The position numbers and the translations under genes are program-made. Positions 53,511-61,828 of a stretch of 64,000 bases of DNA are shown in pieces. A model generated the notes under the pieces. The model was given only the letters and a program-made list of their open reading frames with translations, was not told where the DNA came from and made no database searches. This DNA comes from Paenibacillus sp. J5C2022 (GTDB lineage Bacteria > Bacillota > Bacilli > Paenibacillales > Paenibacillaceae): contig NZ_JAOQJC010000041.1 of assembly GCF_025567625.1 (NCBI RefSeq), positions 1-64,000 of the forward strand, read 5' to 3'. The first letter of the stretch is position 1; each line of letters opens with the position of its first letter.

Positions 53511-54671
53511 TCAGAGACTAGGCCCGATTCGGTTAATACTAAATTCTTGATGACCAAGCACTTCCGCTTTTGTCCATTTTCCTTCTGCAACTTCTTGGAT
53601 TTCCTGCCAAATGGCATCCCCTGCTAGCTCTAGACTCGTCGCGCCGAACAACATGTCACTTACATCTACATCCATATTATCTTCCATTAACTTAAATGTG
53701 TGCGGATTGCCGGTGATCTTTATAACGGGCACGACAGCCGCCCCAGTCGGCGTTCCCCTGCCTGTTGTGAAACAGACGATATGCACACCGCCGGCAGCCA
53801 TCCCCGATACACATTCGATGTCGTTGCCAGGAGAATCCATGAAATACAAGCCACGCTCGGGAACACTCTCGGCATACTCAATAATTTCCTTGATCAGCGC
53901 ACTCCCGCACTTGCAAATGCATCCCAGTGATTTCTCTTCGATTGTGGATAGACCCCCAGCAATATTGCCGGGGCTAGGATTGCCACCTCTCATATCCGCT
54001 CCCATCCGCTCGACTTCTTTCTCGAATCGTTCGACGATTGCATACAGCTTCTGCGAGACAGACTCATTCACGCAACGCTCTGCGAGCACATGCTCGGCTC
54101 CTATAATTTCTGTCGTCTCACCTATAACAATGGTGCCGCCTGCGTTAATTAATGCGTCTGCGGCATACCCTAGCGCTGGATTCGAGGAAAGACCGGAAGT
54201 CGCGTCCGAGCCTCCGCATTTCACAGCTACTTTCAATTTGCTTAACGGTACCGGCGTTCTCTTCTGCTGCTCTAACTGCTTCAACATGCGATTGGCCAGC
54301 TCTGCGCCATGTGCAATTGCTTTAATTGATCCGCCAATTGACTGAATGTCAAACATCTCTACAGGCTTTCCGGTCATTCGTATCGCTTCCGCGAGAGCTA
54401 CGGGATCCACGACTTCACAGCCCAAGCTAATAATAAGGACAGCACCTACATTCGGATTCCTCCCCGTTCCTGCCAGAACATCGAATGTGCGTTGCTTGTC
54501 TGTCCCGATCTGACTGCATCCATGCTGATGAGGTATCGAGATGGCTCCCGGCACCATCTGCATAATTCGGTTACATACTTGATTCGCACATATGACAGTT
54601 GGAATAATAAGCAGATGATTGCGAATGCCTATCTCGCCGTTCGATCTTTCGTAACCCATGATCATACTCAT
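53511..54671 (-). CDS. UxaA-family hydrolase, large (C-terminal) part
   Basis: 386 residues, the catalytic part of altronate/galactarate dehydratase-type enzymes (RNHLLIIPTVICANQVCNRI, SLGCEVVDP, CGGSDATSGLSSNPA). The many conserved Cys and Asp residues (GCICKCGSALIKEI) fit an iron-dependent active site. In Escherichia coli the SAF domain and this part are one protein. Here they are split, with a 4-nt ATGA overlap to the small-subunit gene. Expected role: dehydration of a hexonate to 2-keto-3-deoxygluconate in hexuronate breakdown. Confidence 0.88.
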   Translation of the reverse strand: MSMIMGYERSNGEIGIRNHLLIIPTVICANQVCNRIMQMVPGAISIPHQHGCSQIGTDKQRTFDVLAGTGRNPNVGAVLIISLGCEVVDPVALAEAIRMTGKPVEMFDIQSIGGSIKAIAHGAELANRMLKQLEQQKRTPVPLSKLKVAVKCGGSDATSGLSSNPALGYAADALINAGGTIVIGETTEIIGAEHVLAERCVNESVSQKLYAIVERFEKEVERMGADMRGGNPSPGNIAGGLSTIEEKSLGCICKCGSALIKEIIEYAESVPERGLYFMDSPGNDIECVSGMAAGGVHIVCFTTGRGTPTGAAVVPVIKITGNPHTFKLMEDNMDVDVSDMLFGATSLELAGDAIWQEIQEVAEGKWTKAEVLGHQEFSINRIGPSL

Positions 54672-54994
54672 TGGGAAGCCTCCCTTTCAGCCTGGTCACC
54701 ACGTCCACGAATACCTTCGATATTATGGATGTGAACGTGTTTACCTTTCGCAATGGGAACTGTCGCTCTACCGATAATTTCCCCATATTTGCGAACCATC
54801 CAACCTTCATCAATATCAAGAATAGCAAACTTATGGCCGAAAGCGACATCATCGAGTAATTGTATTTGAAAGACGGTCGTTCCCAACTTGTAATGAACCT
54901 CTTCGCCTATTTTCATATCTCGTAGAGCAGTAGCTACATGATCCGTCATATCCATGACGATCGCATCTGACACAGACGTAGTCGTATGTGACAT
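54668..54994 (-). CDS. UxaA-family SAF-domain small subunit
   Basis: 108 residues with the SAF fold (VATALRDMKIGEEVHY, VPIAKGKHVHIHNIEG) that forms the N-terminal domain of altronate dehydratase. The gene is coupled to the large subunit by an ATGA overlap and lies 30 nt after the PhyH-HEAT gene. The ribosome binding site is weak (TTAGGA directly at the ATG, or GGTGAT further up). Confidence 0.85.
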   Translation of the reverse strand: MSHTTTSVSDAIVMDMTDHVATALRDMKIGEEVHYKLGTTVFQIQLLDDVAFGHKFAILDIDEGWMVRKYGEIIGRATVPIAKGKHVHIHNIEGIRGRGDQAEREASQ

Positions 54995-55024
54995 TCCTAA
55001 TGATCACCGCTTTCCAGAAATAGA

Positions 55025-56431
55025 CTAGAATGTGCTTGTCTTCGTCGTTATTGAACACCATCTAGACTGCATTAATTCATTGATTAGGACTTCTCTTGCC
55101 TCTTCAGTATTAATGTAACGCAACGCCTCTACAGCATGTCCGCGAACATATCGATTGTCGTCCTCAAGCGCGTCCTCCAGATAAGGAATGGCTGGTGCAG
55201 CCGCTTCTCTCAGCCGTAATAAGGATAGAGCCGCTGTGAAACGAACCTGATCGTCCTCATCCTGCAGACAGGCAATTAACCCCTCTACTGTTTCTTTCGC
55301 CGGCTCACCGATCATCCCCAGTACATCTGCTATCGTGCGGCGAACTTTAACATCACCTTCGTCTAATAACGAAATAATTTGAGGAACATAACGGGCGGCA
55401 TGATGCTGCAATTCTCCCAAAGCGAAAACAGCATGCTTCACCTGACGTTTTCTGGAATCATTCAATACGGGCCCTAAACCCTCGGCAGCATGTTGTCCAC
55501 AAGCCGTTAAACCATAAGTCGCACACAACGATGTCCATTTATTGTCCGATCTCAAAGCTTCCAGCAGTACATTCTTTCCCGCATCTCCATAACGCGCCAA
55601 TTCGTAAGCTGCATTTAAGGCTACAGGTTCATCGTCTTCAGCTAACTGACTCGCGAGTTGAACTATCTTTTCCTCATTTACTGGTTCTGTATCATAGAGA
55701 CTTCCAATCTCGCCGCGCAACCAATTCCAAGTATCTTCCCACATCGCTACAGGCTGCACACGATTCGCAACTGGCGTAGCAGGAATCCGCCATTTACTTT
55801 CTTTATAATCCCATGAAGGCTCACTTGGAGCTTCTGTTCTCATAAATTCAAACTTCAGCATATAACGAGGCTGACTTGTCATATTACTTGTTGAACGGTG
55901 CCAAATATCAAAATGAATAAGCACGAATGTTCCCGCTTCCCCATTCGCTGTCAATTCTTCTTCCGTATCATCCTGAACGAAAGTCCGTGTTCTGTAATTG
56001 TGACTGCCAGGCATTACGCCTGTCGGCCCCAGTTCTATTGGCGTATCTTGCGGGAAATACATAATCATGGCCCACCAAGGGTGATGATTATTCATACGTT
56101 CAAATCCCCAGTAGCTATCTTTATGCCAAGCCCCAGCCTTAGGCAATGCGTTATAATGACAATGACGATGGGTATGCATCAAGTAATTAGGACCAAGCAC
56201 ACTTGTAAGCGCGCCTGTAATGACAGGATGCTCAAACACCTTTCTTAGTTCACGAATTCGCGGTAAAACATTGTTTCCAGGATTGCCCTCATGTTCAAAA
56301 ACGTCATTTAATTGTTCCAGCAAACGTGCATGAAATTCGTTCGAAAAGTCTGTTTTCAACCGTAGTACGCCATCTTTAATAAACGTTTGCATCTGCTCGT
56401 CAGTCAATAGCTTCGGTAAGTTCTGGTTCAT
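55025..56431 (-). CDS. Phytanoyl-CoA dioxygenase-like protein fused to HEAT repeats
   Basis: 468 residues. Residues 1-230 form a PhyH-type Fe(II)/2-oxoglutarate dioxygenase: iron ligands His 103 and Asp 105 (WHKDSYW) and distal His 178 (IWHRST), with Arg 189 placed to bind 2-oxoglutarate. Residues about 255-460 are tandem HEAT/PBS-type helical repeats (ALNAAYELARYGDAG, KHAVFALGELQHHA, VRFTAALSLLRLREAA, VRGHAVEALRYI). Enzyme-plus-scaffold fusions of this kind suggest that the repeat domain binds a partner or a long substrate. GGAGGAGG lies 10 nt before the ATG. First in an operon with a split UxaA enzyme and divergent from an AraC regulator, so it probably oxidises a sugar-related compound. 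That role is inference. Confidence 0.82.
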   Translation of the reverse strand: MNQNLPKLLTDEQMQTFIKDGVLRLKTDFSNEFHARLLEQLNDVFEHEGNPGNNVLPRIRELRKVFEHPVITGALTSVLGPNYLMHTHRHCHYNALPKAGAWHKDSYWGFERMNNHHPWWAMIMYFPQDTPIELGPTGVMPGSHNYRTRTFVQDDTEEELTANGEAGTFVLIHFDIWHRSTSNMTSQPRYMLKFEFMRTEAPSEPSWDYKESKWRIPATPVANRVQPVAMWEDTWNWLRGEIGSLYDTEPVNEEKIVQLASQLAEDDEPVALNAAYELARYGDAGKNVLLEALRSDNKWTSLCATYGLTACGQHAAEGLGPVLNDSRKRQVKHAVFALGELQHHAARYVPQIISLLDEGDVKVRRTIADVLGMIGEPAKETVEGLIACLQDEDDQVRFTAALSLLRLREAAAPAIPYLEDALEDDNRYVRGHAVEALRYINTEEAREVLINELMQSRWCSITTKTSTF

Positions 56432-56617
56432 GTCTTCAATACCTCCTCCGCAATAATAGCTTAATTATAGGCAAGGCTATTCTTAACGAACAGGTATGAT
56501 TCTAAGATGGATTAGTATAAAACTAAGCATACCGAAACCTTCTATAATACGATATGATAGAACCATAACCGTCCAGTTGTACCGCTGTACCATAAAATAA
56601 AGCATAGGTGGATTCAC

Positions 56618-57448
56618 ATGAAAACATCCCCAGGAGAAGCTGCACTCATTGATTTGCTTCACACGCTTCAAGTCAATGTTCTTTATGCTCACCAAACCCA
56701 GTGCAGCGCTAATTGGCAAGGGCTCGATTACACGCCTACTTATAACAAGCTCTACTTCATTCAAGAGGGAGAGGGATGGCTGAAAATTGGCGAAAAAGAG
56801 TACTTCCCCCAACCTGGACAACTTTGCCTCATGCCCGCCCATACGACACAAAGCTTCTCCATCATCGAAGATAGACAACCTTTTCTCAAATATTGGTGTC
56901 ATTTCTCCATCAAGGCCGGGCCGCTTGATTTATTTCAGTGGATCGGTGTCCCATTCTGCATAGATGTTTCAGATAGACAACGCATGGAGCATTTATTCCA
57001 ACAATTAATGAATCCCGATGGGCACTCCGAAATCATTACGCAAATTCGGCGAAATGGCATTATGCTTGAACTTCTGGCCTCCTACCTGGAGCAGGTACCC
57101 GTTCGCATGCTGCAACATCGGAATGAAGAGATCAATCGACTGAACGTTATTCAAGCGTATGTAGATGAACATCTTCACACAAGCGTAAGTGTCGAGGAAT
57201 TAGCGGGCATTGTTCATTTGCATCCTAATTATTTTATTACCTTTTTCAAGAAACACTTTGGCCTTTCACCGCTGAAATATGTCAATCGCAAGCGAGCAGA
57301 TCGAGCAAAATTATTGCTGCTCACTACCTCCCTCAGCATTAAAGAAATCGCCGACCGTACGGGCTTTGACGATACGAATCATTTCACAAAATTTTTCCGC
57401 AAAGATGCGGGAGTTAGCCCTACAGAGTTCCGTGCGACTTTCAGTTAA
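56618..57448 (+). CDS. AraC-family regulator with cupin sensor domain
   Basis: 276 residues, soluble. An N-terminal cupin-like sugar-sensing domain (about 20-130, NKLYFIQEGEGWLKIGEKEY) and a C-terminal double helix-turn-helix (about 175-275, IVHLHPNYFITFFKKHFGLSP, EIADRTGFDDTNHFTKFFRK). GGTGG lies 6 nt before the ATG. It is divergent from the PhyH-HEAT/UxaA operon with about 185 nt between, and is the presumed regulator of it. Confidence 0.9.
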   Translation: MKTSPGEAALIDLLHTLQVNVLYAHQTQCSANWQGLDYTPTYNKLYFIQEGEGWLKIGEKEYFPQPGQLCLMPAHTTQSFSIIEDRQPFLKYWCHFSIKAGPLDLFQWIGVPFCIDVSDRQRMEHLFQQLMNPDGHSEIITQIRRNGIMLELLASYLEQVPVRMLQHRNEEINRLNVIQAYVDEHLHTSVSVEELAGIVHLHPNYFITFFKKHFGLSPLKYVNRKRADRAKLLLLTTSLSIKEIADRTGFDDTNHFTKFFRKDAGVSPTEFRATFS

Positions 57449-57497
57449 AAACGAATACGTCACGCATTAAAAAAAGAGTCTTACGTTCTGTTTTCAT

Positions 57498-57572
57498 AAA
57501 AAAAAAGTCCCACAATACTGGACTTTACTTTGCGTTATAGAGCATCAAAAAGGTTGTAAAGTAAAGTGGGAC
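57498..57572 (-). terminator. Terminator of the GH3 operon
   Basis: On the minus strand GTCCCAC pairs with GTGGGAC and is followed directly by nine T. Inside, ACTTTACTTT pairs with AAAGTAAAGT with a bulge. It is about 110 nt after the GH3 stop and also separates the convergent AraC gene. Confidence 0.7.
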
Positions 57573-57679
57573 AACAAAAAATTACATCAGCTCATATTCA
57601 TAACCTATGGATGCCGCTTTGCTTTTTCTATCAGCATCTTAATGAAACACCCGATAGCTTTAGGGGACACGCCTCTCCA

Positions 57680-59959
57680 TTACTGGGACACCGGCTCAGA
57701 TCCTCCAGCTGCAGCATTAGCATGTTCCAGAAGCTGTTCCAGCATTTCGTCAGTAAAGGCGCCTTTGCTGAACGCTACCAAGGAACGAAGCGGCATCTCC
57801 CGAATGAACGCAGCCATCATTTCAGAGCTATGTTTGTCTCGGGATTCGGACATCGCTTGTGTGAGCTGGCGAATAATCGGTTCCGTACGAGGATTAGCAA
57901 TCAAATCTGCGAGTGATGACTGGCGATCATAGCGCTGGACGAGTACCGCTGATGAACGCAGATTTACCGTCGTTTGAAGCAGAATATGCTTGGAGGATCC
58001 ACCAATCAGGATATCAAAATCGCCACTTTCTGCATGCCAATCGCCAAGCTCAGGGTCATAATATGCAAATGCTCGTTTGTCCAATGTAAAGGAGACCTCC
58101 TGTTCCTCTCCAGGCTGAAGCTCCACCTTGGCAAATCCCTTCAGTTCCTTCTCTGGACGTATCAATCTGCACTGCTTATCCTTCACATATAATTGAACGG
58201 TTTCCTTACCTAATCGGTTACCCGTATTACGGACACGCATTCGTACGGTCAACGTATCCTCATCCGTCAGTTCCTTTTTATCTATACGCAATTGACTATA
58301 CTCGAAAGTTGTATAGCTTAAGCCATAGCCAAATGGAAACATCGGCTCGATATGCTTGCTGTCGAAGTAGCGATAGCCAATGAACAGCCCTTCCCGATAT
58401 TCAATTCTATCTCCTGCTCCGGGAAAGTCCGGATACGCCGGCGTACAGCGGATATCAGCTGCAAAGGTCTCTGCCAGCTTGCCACTCGGGTTTACATCAC
58501 CATACAATACCGCTGCTAACGCTCCTCCAAATCCCTGACCGCCCAGGTAAGCCTCAATAATGCTACTCGCCTGTTTCGCCCACGGCATCTCAAGGGGTGC
58601 ACCATTGCATAGTACGACAATAACCTTGCCCTGGACTTGAGAGACGGCGTGAATGATGGCTTCTTGATTTGCCGGCAGTCGTAGATGCTGTCGGTCGTAT
58701 GCTTCTGATTCCCACCGTTCTGGAAGACCCGCCACGATGATGGCCACCTCAGATCCCTTAGCTGCAGCCACTGCCCTCTGTTCCAATTCCTCGCTTATTT
58801 GCTCGCTATCTAGATCGTAGCCTTGCTCGTACGTCAGTTCTCCTGCCTTATCCAGGATAGCTTCCATCATGTCGTCAACCTTGGTCGGCTTCATATTCGA
58901 ACTGCCGCCACCTTGAATTTTTGGATTCAAAGCCATAGCTCCAATCAAGGCAATCTTTTGTTGGCCTGTTAAGAGTGGCAGCAGCTCTCCCTCATTCTTC
59001 AGAAGCACCATACTATCGGCAGCAGCCCTGCGGGCTAGCTGGTGGTTCTTCTCGTAATCGCACGTTATCGGCTGGCCGGTGCGCTTTGCGGCGCGAACAA
59101 CTAGCTGCAGTACGCGTTCGACCGCAAGGTCCAGCTCTTCTTCAGTCAATGCTCCGCTGCGTACCGCCTGAATAATGCTGGCAACGCCATACCCTTCACT
59201 AGAAGGCATCTCTAAATCAAGGCCTGTGGTAATCCCTTCAGGTAGTACATTCACGGCCCCCCAATCGGATACGACTACACCTTCGAACCCCCACTCTTGC
59301 TTTAGAATTTCATTCAATAAGTGTGGATGCTCTGAACAATAAACGCCGTTCACTCGATTGTAAGCACTCATGACCGTCCACGGCTGGCTGTTCTTCACTG
59401 CAATTTCGAAGGAATTCAAGTACAATTCCCGCAGCGCGCGCTCCTCTACAATCGCATCTGTCGTCATGCGTCTTTCTTCCCTATTATTGCAAGCGTAATG
59501 CTTCAGCGATGTACCTACATGCTGGCTCTGAACGCCATTAATATAAGCTGTCGCCAGTTCTCCGGACAGATAAGGATCCTCTGAAAAATATTCAAAATTC
59601 CTCCCGCATAGCGGCGAACGCTTCAGATTTACGCCAGGGCCGAGCAGAATATCTACTCCCGCGGCGTGGCATTCCTGCCCAAGCGCTGCGCCGATCTCTC
59701 CCAGCAACTCCCGGTCCCAGGAGCATGCAAGAGCCGAAGCCGAAGGAAAGCAGGTCGCCGGCGCACAATCGCTCACATCAAAATTCACCTCGTACTCATC
59801 AAGCCTACGCAAGCCATGAGGTCCGTTCATCATGACAACAGAGGGAATGCCCAGTCTCTGAATCTCAGTGGTTCTCCAGTAATCTTTACCTGAGCACATG
59901 CTCGCCTTCTCCTCCAATGTCATGAGAGAAAGCCATTCCTTTATTTTCACTTGTTCCAT
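57680..59959 (-). CDS. GH3 beta-glucosidase-like enzyme
   Basis: 759 residues, no signal peptide, so cytoplasmic. The N-terminal TIM barrel carries the nucleophile Asp 232 in VVVSDWGA and the substrate-binding SLKHYACNN and KRSPLCGRNFEYFSEDPYL segments. A middle alpha/beta sandwich (EVAIIVAGLPERWESE, LCNGAPLEMPW) and a C-terminal fibronectin-III-like domain (FGYGLSYTTFEYS, ETVQLYVKDKQC) complete the usual three-domain form. GGTGGG lies 7 nt before the ATG. It is the last gene of an operon with two permeases and a GH106-like rhamnosidase, suggesting a glucose- and rhamnose-containing saccharide. Confidence 0.93.
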   Translation of the reverse strand: MEQVKIKEWLSLMTLEEKASMCSGKDYWRTTEIQRLGIPSVVMMNGPHGLRRLDEYEVNFDVSDCAPATCFPSASALACSWDRELLGEIGAALGQECHAAGVDILLGPGVNLKRSPLCGRNFEYFSEDPYLSGELATAYINGVQSQHVGTSLKHYACNNREERRMTTDAIVEERALRELYLNSFEIAVKNSQPWTVMSAYNRVNGVYCSEHPHLLNEILKQEWGFEGVVVSDWGAVNVLPEGITTGLDLEMPSSEGYGVASIIQAVRSGALTEEELDLAVERVLQLVVRAAKRTGQPITCDYEKNHQLARRAAADSMVLLKNEGELLPLLTGQQKIALIGAMALNPKIQGGGSSNMKPTKVDDMMEAILDKAGELTYEQGYDLDSEQISEELEQRAVAAAKGSEVAIIVAGLPERWESEAYDRQHLRLPANQEAIIHAVSQVQGKVIVVLCNGAPLEMPWAKQASSIIEAYLGGQGFGGALAAVLYGDVNPSGKLAETFAADIRCTPAYPDFPGAGDRIEYREGLFIGYRYFDSKHIEPMFPFGYGLSYTTFEYSQLRIDKKELTDEDTLTVRMRVRNTGNRLGKETVQLYVKDKQCRLIRPEKELKGFAKVELQPGEEQEVSFTLDKRAFAYYDPELGDWHAESGDFDILIGGSSKHILLQTTVNLRSSAVLVQRYDRQSSLADLIANPRTEPIIRQLTQAMSESRDKHSSEMMAAFIREMPLRSLVAFSKGAFTDEMLEQLLEHANAAAGGSEPVSQ

Positions 59960-59988
59960 CTATTCACCCACCTTAAATGTATACACCA

Positions 59989-60870
59989 TTACCCCTTCAC
60001 TGCGCCGATCGCAATCCCCTTGATAAGATACTTCTGGAAAAAGGGATACATCACCATAATCGGAAGAATACCGATCACAGCAATCGCCATCTTCACCGTC
60101 ATGCTCGGCAAGTTAGCTCCAGCCTCGCCTAGCTGAGCACTAAACTTGCTTTCCGTCAGAAACTGGATGTCCGTTAGCATTCTATTCAATATGTTCTGTA
60201 CGCTGAACAGCCTGGAGTCGGTCACGTAAATCATCCCATTAAACCAATCGTTCCAGTAAATAATCGTTTGGATCAAACCTACTGTAGCTACGATCGGCAT
60301 CGATAGCGGCACAATTATTTTCCAGAATATTTTGAATTCTCCTGATCCGTCGATTTGCGCCGCCTCTATTAGAGCCGGGGGGATCGTCGTCATGAAAAAC
60401 GTCCGCATAAGAAGCACATTAAAGCCATTCATGAGCAAGCCTGGTATGATCAAGGCCATAATGGTGTTTTTAATATCGAAATATTGGACATAGACCAAGT
60501 AGGTTGGTGTAAGTCCGCCGTTGAATAGCAGCGTGAAAAATACAAAAAATGCAATTCCGTTACGTAAGGGCACTTCCTGTCTGGACATCGGGTAAGCAAG
60601 CATCGCGGTCATCACCAGACTTGTTGCCGTACCGAAGACCGTAATAAACACCGTGATCCCATAAGCACGGGCGAGCTGCTCCGAGTGATTCCACAGATAA
60701 CTATAAGCGCCCAATCCCAATTGATCCGGAAAAAAGGTGTAGCCCTGCCGCAGAATTGAGCTCTCATCGGAGACCGATGAGATAACAAGCAGCAGGAACG
60801 GCAGCACGCAGGCTACCGCCAGAGCCATCATCGGAAGATGCAGCCATATTCCCTTGTTGATCTTTTTCAT
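59989..60870 (-). CDS. Sugar ABC transporter permease, YtcP type
   Basis: 293 residues, six membrane segments, EAA-type loop ALIEAAQIDGSGEFKIFWKI, C-terminal AIGAVKG. ATG 60870 with GGAG 9 nt upstream is preferred over TTG 60891. It is 24 nt from the partner permease and 29 nt before the GH3 gene. Confidence 0.9.
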   Translation of the reverse strand: MKKINKGIWLHLPMMALAVACVLPFLLLVISSVSDESSILRQGYTFFPDQLGLGAYSYLWNHSEQLARAYGITVFITVFGTATSLVMTAMLAYPMSRQEVPLRNGIAFFVFFTLLFNGGLTPTYLVYVQYFDIKNTIMALIIPGLLMNGFNVLLMRTFFMTTIPPALIEAAQIDGSGEFKIFWKIIVPLSMPIVATVGLIQTIIYWNDWFNGMIYVTDSRLFSVQNILNRMLTDIQFLTESKFSAQLGEAGANLPSMTVKMAIAVIGILPIMVMYPFFQKYLIKGIAIGAVKG

Positions 60871-60894
60871 GCTTCTACACTCCAGTCCCAAGCC

Positions 60895-61827
60895 TTAGAA
60901 CAATGCGCTGTCCTTGCTGAATTTGCGCACCGCGTAATTCGATAACAGTACCAACACAAAGCCGACTACGGACTGATACAGCCCTGCTGCCGAAGACATT
61001 CCAATATCGCCTAAATTCATAAGCGCCCTGTACACATAGGTATCGATAACCTGTGTCGTATCATTCAAGGCCCCAGAGCCGAGTGGAACTTGATAGAATA
61101 AACCGAAATCAGAATAGAAAATTTTGCCGATAGCCAGCAAGGTCATCATAATGATAATCGGAGTCAATAATGGAAGAGTAATACTGCGAATTTGCTGCCA
61201 TTTGGAAGCTCCGTCTAGTTTTGCTGCCTCATAATATTCGGGATCAATCCCTATGATCGCAGCCAGATAGATGACGCATAAGAACCCGGCGCCCTTCCAT
61301 AAGCTGATAATCGTCAGAATGAATGGCCAATATTGCGATTCGCTATACCATGAAATACTATCTATCCCCAGAAAGGGAAGCATGGTTTTGTTAATAAATC
61401 CAGTCTCCATGCTGAGCAGAGAATAAGCCAAATAACTCACGATAACCATAGATATCAGATGGGGCAACAGGAATACACTCTGGTAAAACCGCGACATAAA
61501 GCGGCTACGAATTTCATTCAGCGCGATCGCAATACCCAGTGCAAAAGCAGTATTCAAGATGATGAAACAAAAGTTGTACAAAATCGTGTTCCGTGTAATG
61601 ATATACGCATCCTGCGTTTTGAATAAATACTCAAAATTTTTCAGGCCAATCCAATCACTGCCGAGTAGTCCCTTCGCAAAATTGTAATCCTTGAAGGCGA
61701 TCATTAGCCCGAACATCGGCAAATAATTGTTGATGAGCAAATAGACAAGCCCCGGTATCATCATGAGCAGCAGTACGTAGTACTTGCGCACGCTGCTCTT
61801 CCGGCGGGGCCGATAGGTTTGTTCCAT
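60895..61827 (-). CDS. Sugar ABC transporter permease, LplB type
   Basis: 310 residues, six membrane segments, EAA-type loop EAAKLDGASKWQQIRSITLPL. The ribosome binding site GGGGAG lies inside the end of the upstream rhamnosidase gene, one base before this gene begins, so translation is probably coupled. No binding-protein gene of this set lies within the window. It is expected beyond position 64000. Confidence 0.9.
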   Translation of the reverse strand: MEQTYRPRRKSSVRKYYVLLLMMIPGLVYLLINNYLPMFGLMIAFKDYNFAKGLLGSDWIGLKNFEYLFKTQDAYIITRNTILYNFCFIILNTAFALGIAIALNEIRSRFMSRFYQSVFLLPHLISMVIVSYLAYSLLSMETGFINKTMLPFLGIDSISWYSESQYWPFILTIISLWKGAGFLCVIYLAAIIGIDPEYYEAAKLDGASKWQQIRSITLPLLTPIIIMMTLLAIGKIFYSDFGLFYQVPLGSGALNDTTQVIDTYVYRALMNLGDIGMSSAAGLYQSVVGFVLVLLSNYAVRKFSKDSALF

Positions 61828-61828
61828 A

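Noticed and set aside
57507..57572. Insertion-sequence ends suggested by the inverted repeat GTCCCAC...GTGGGAC
   Set aside because: No transposase remnant or target duplication is seen, and the nine T directly after the stem on the minus strand fit a terminator for the GH3 operon.
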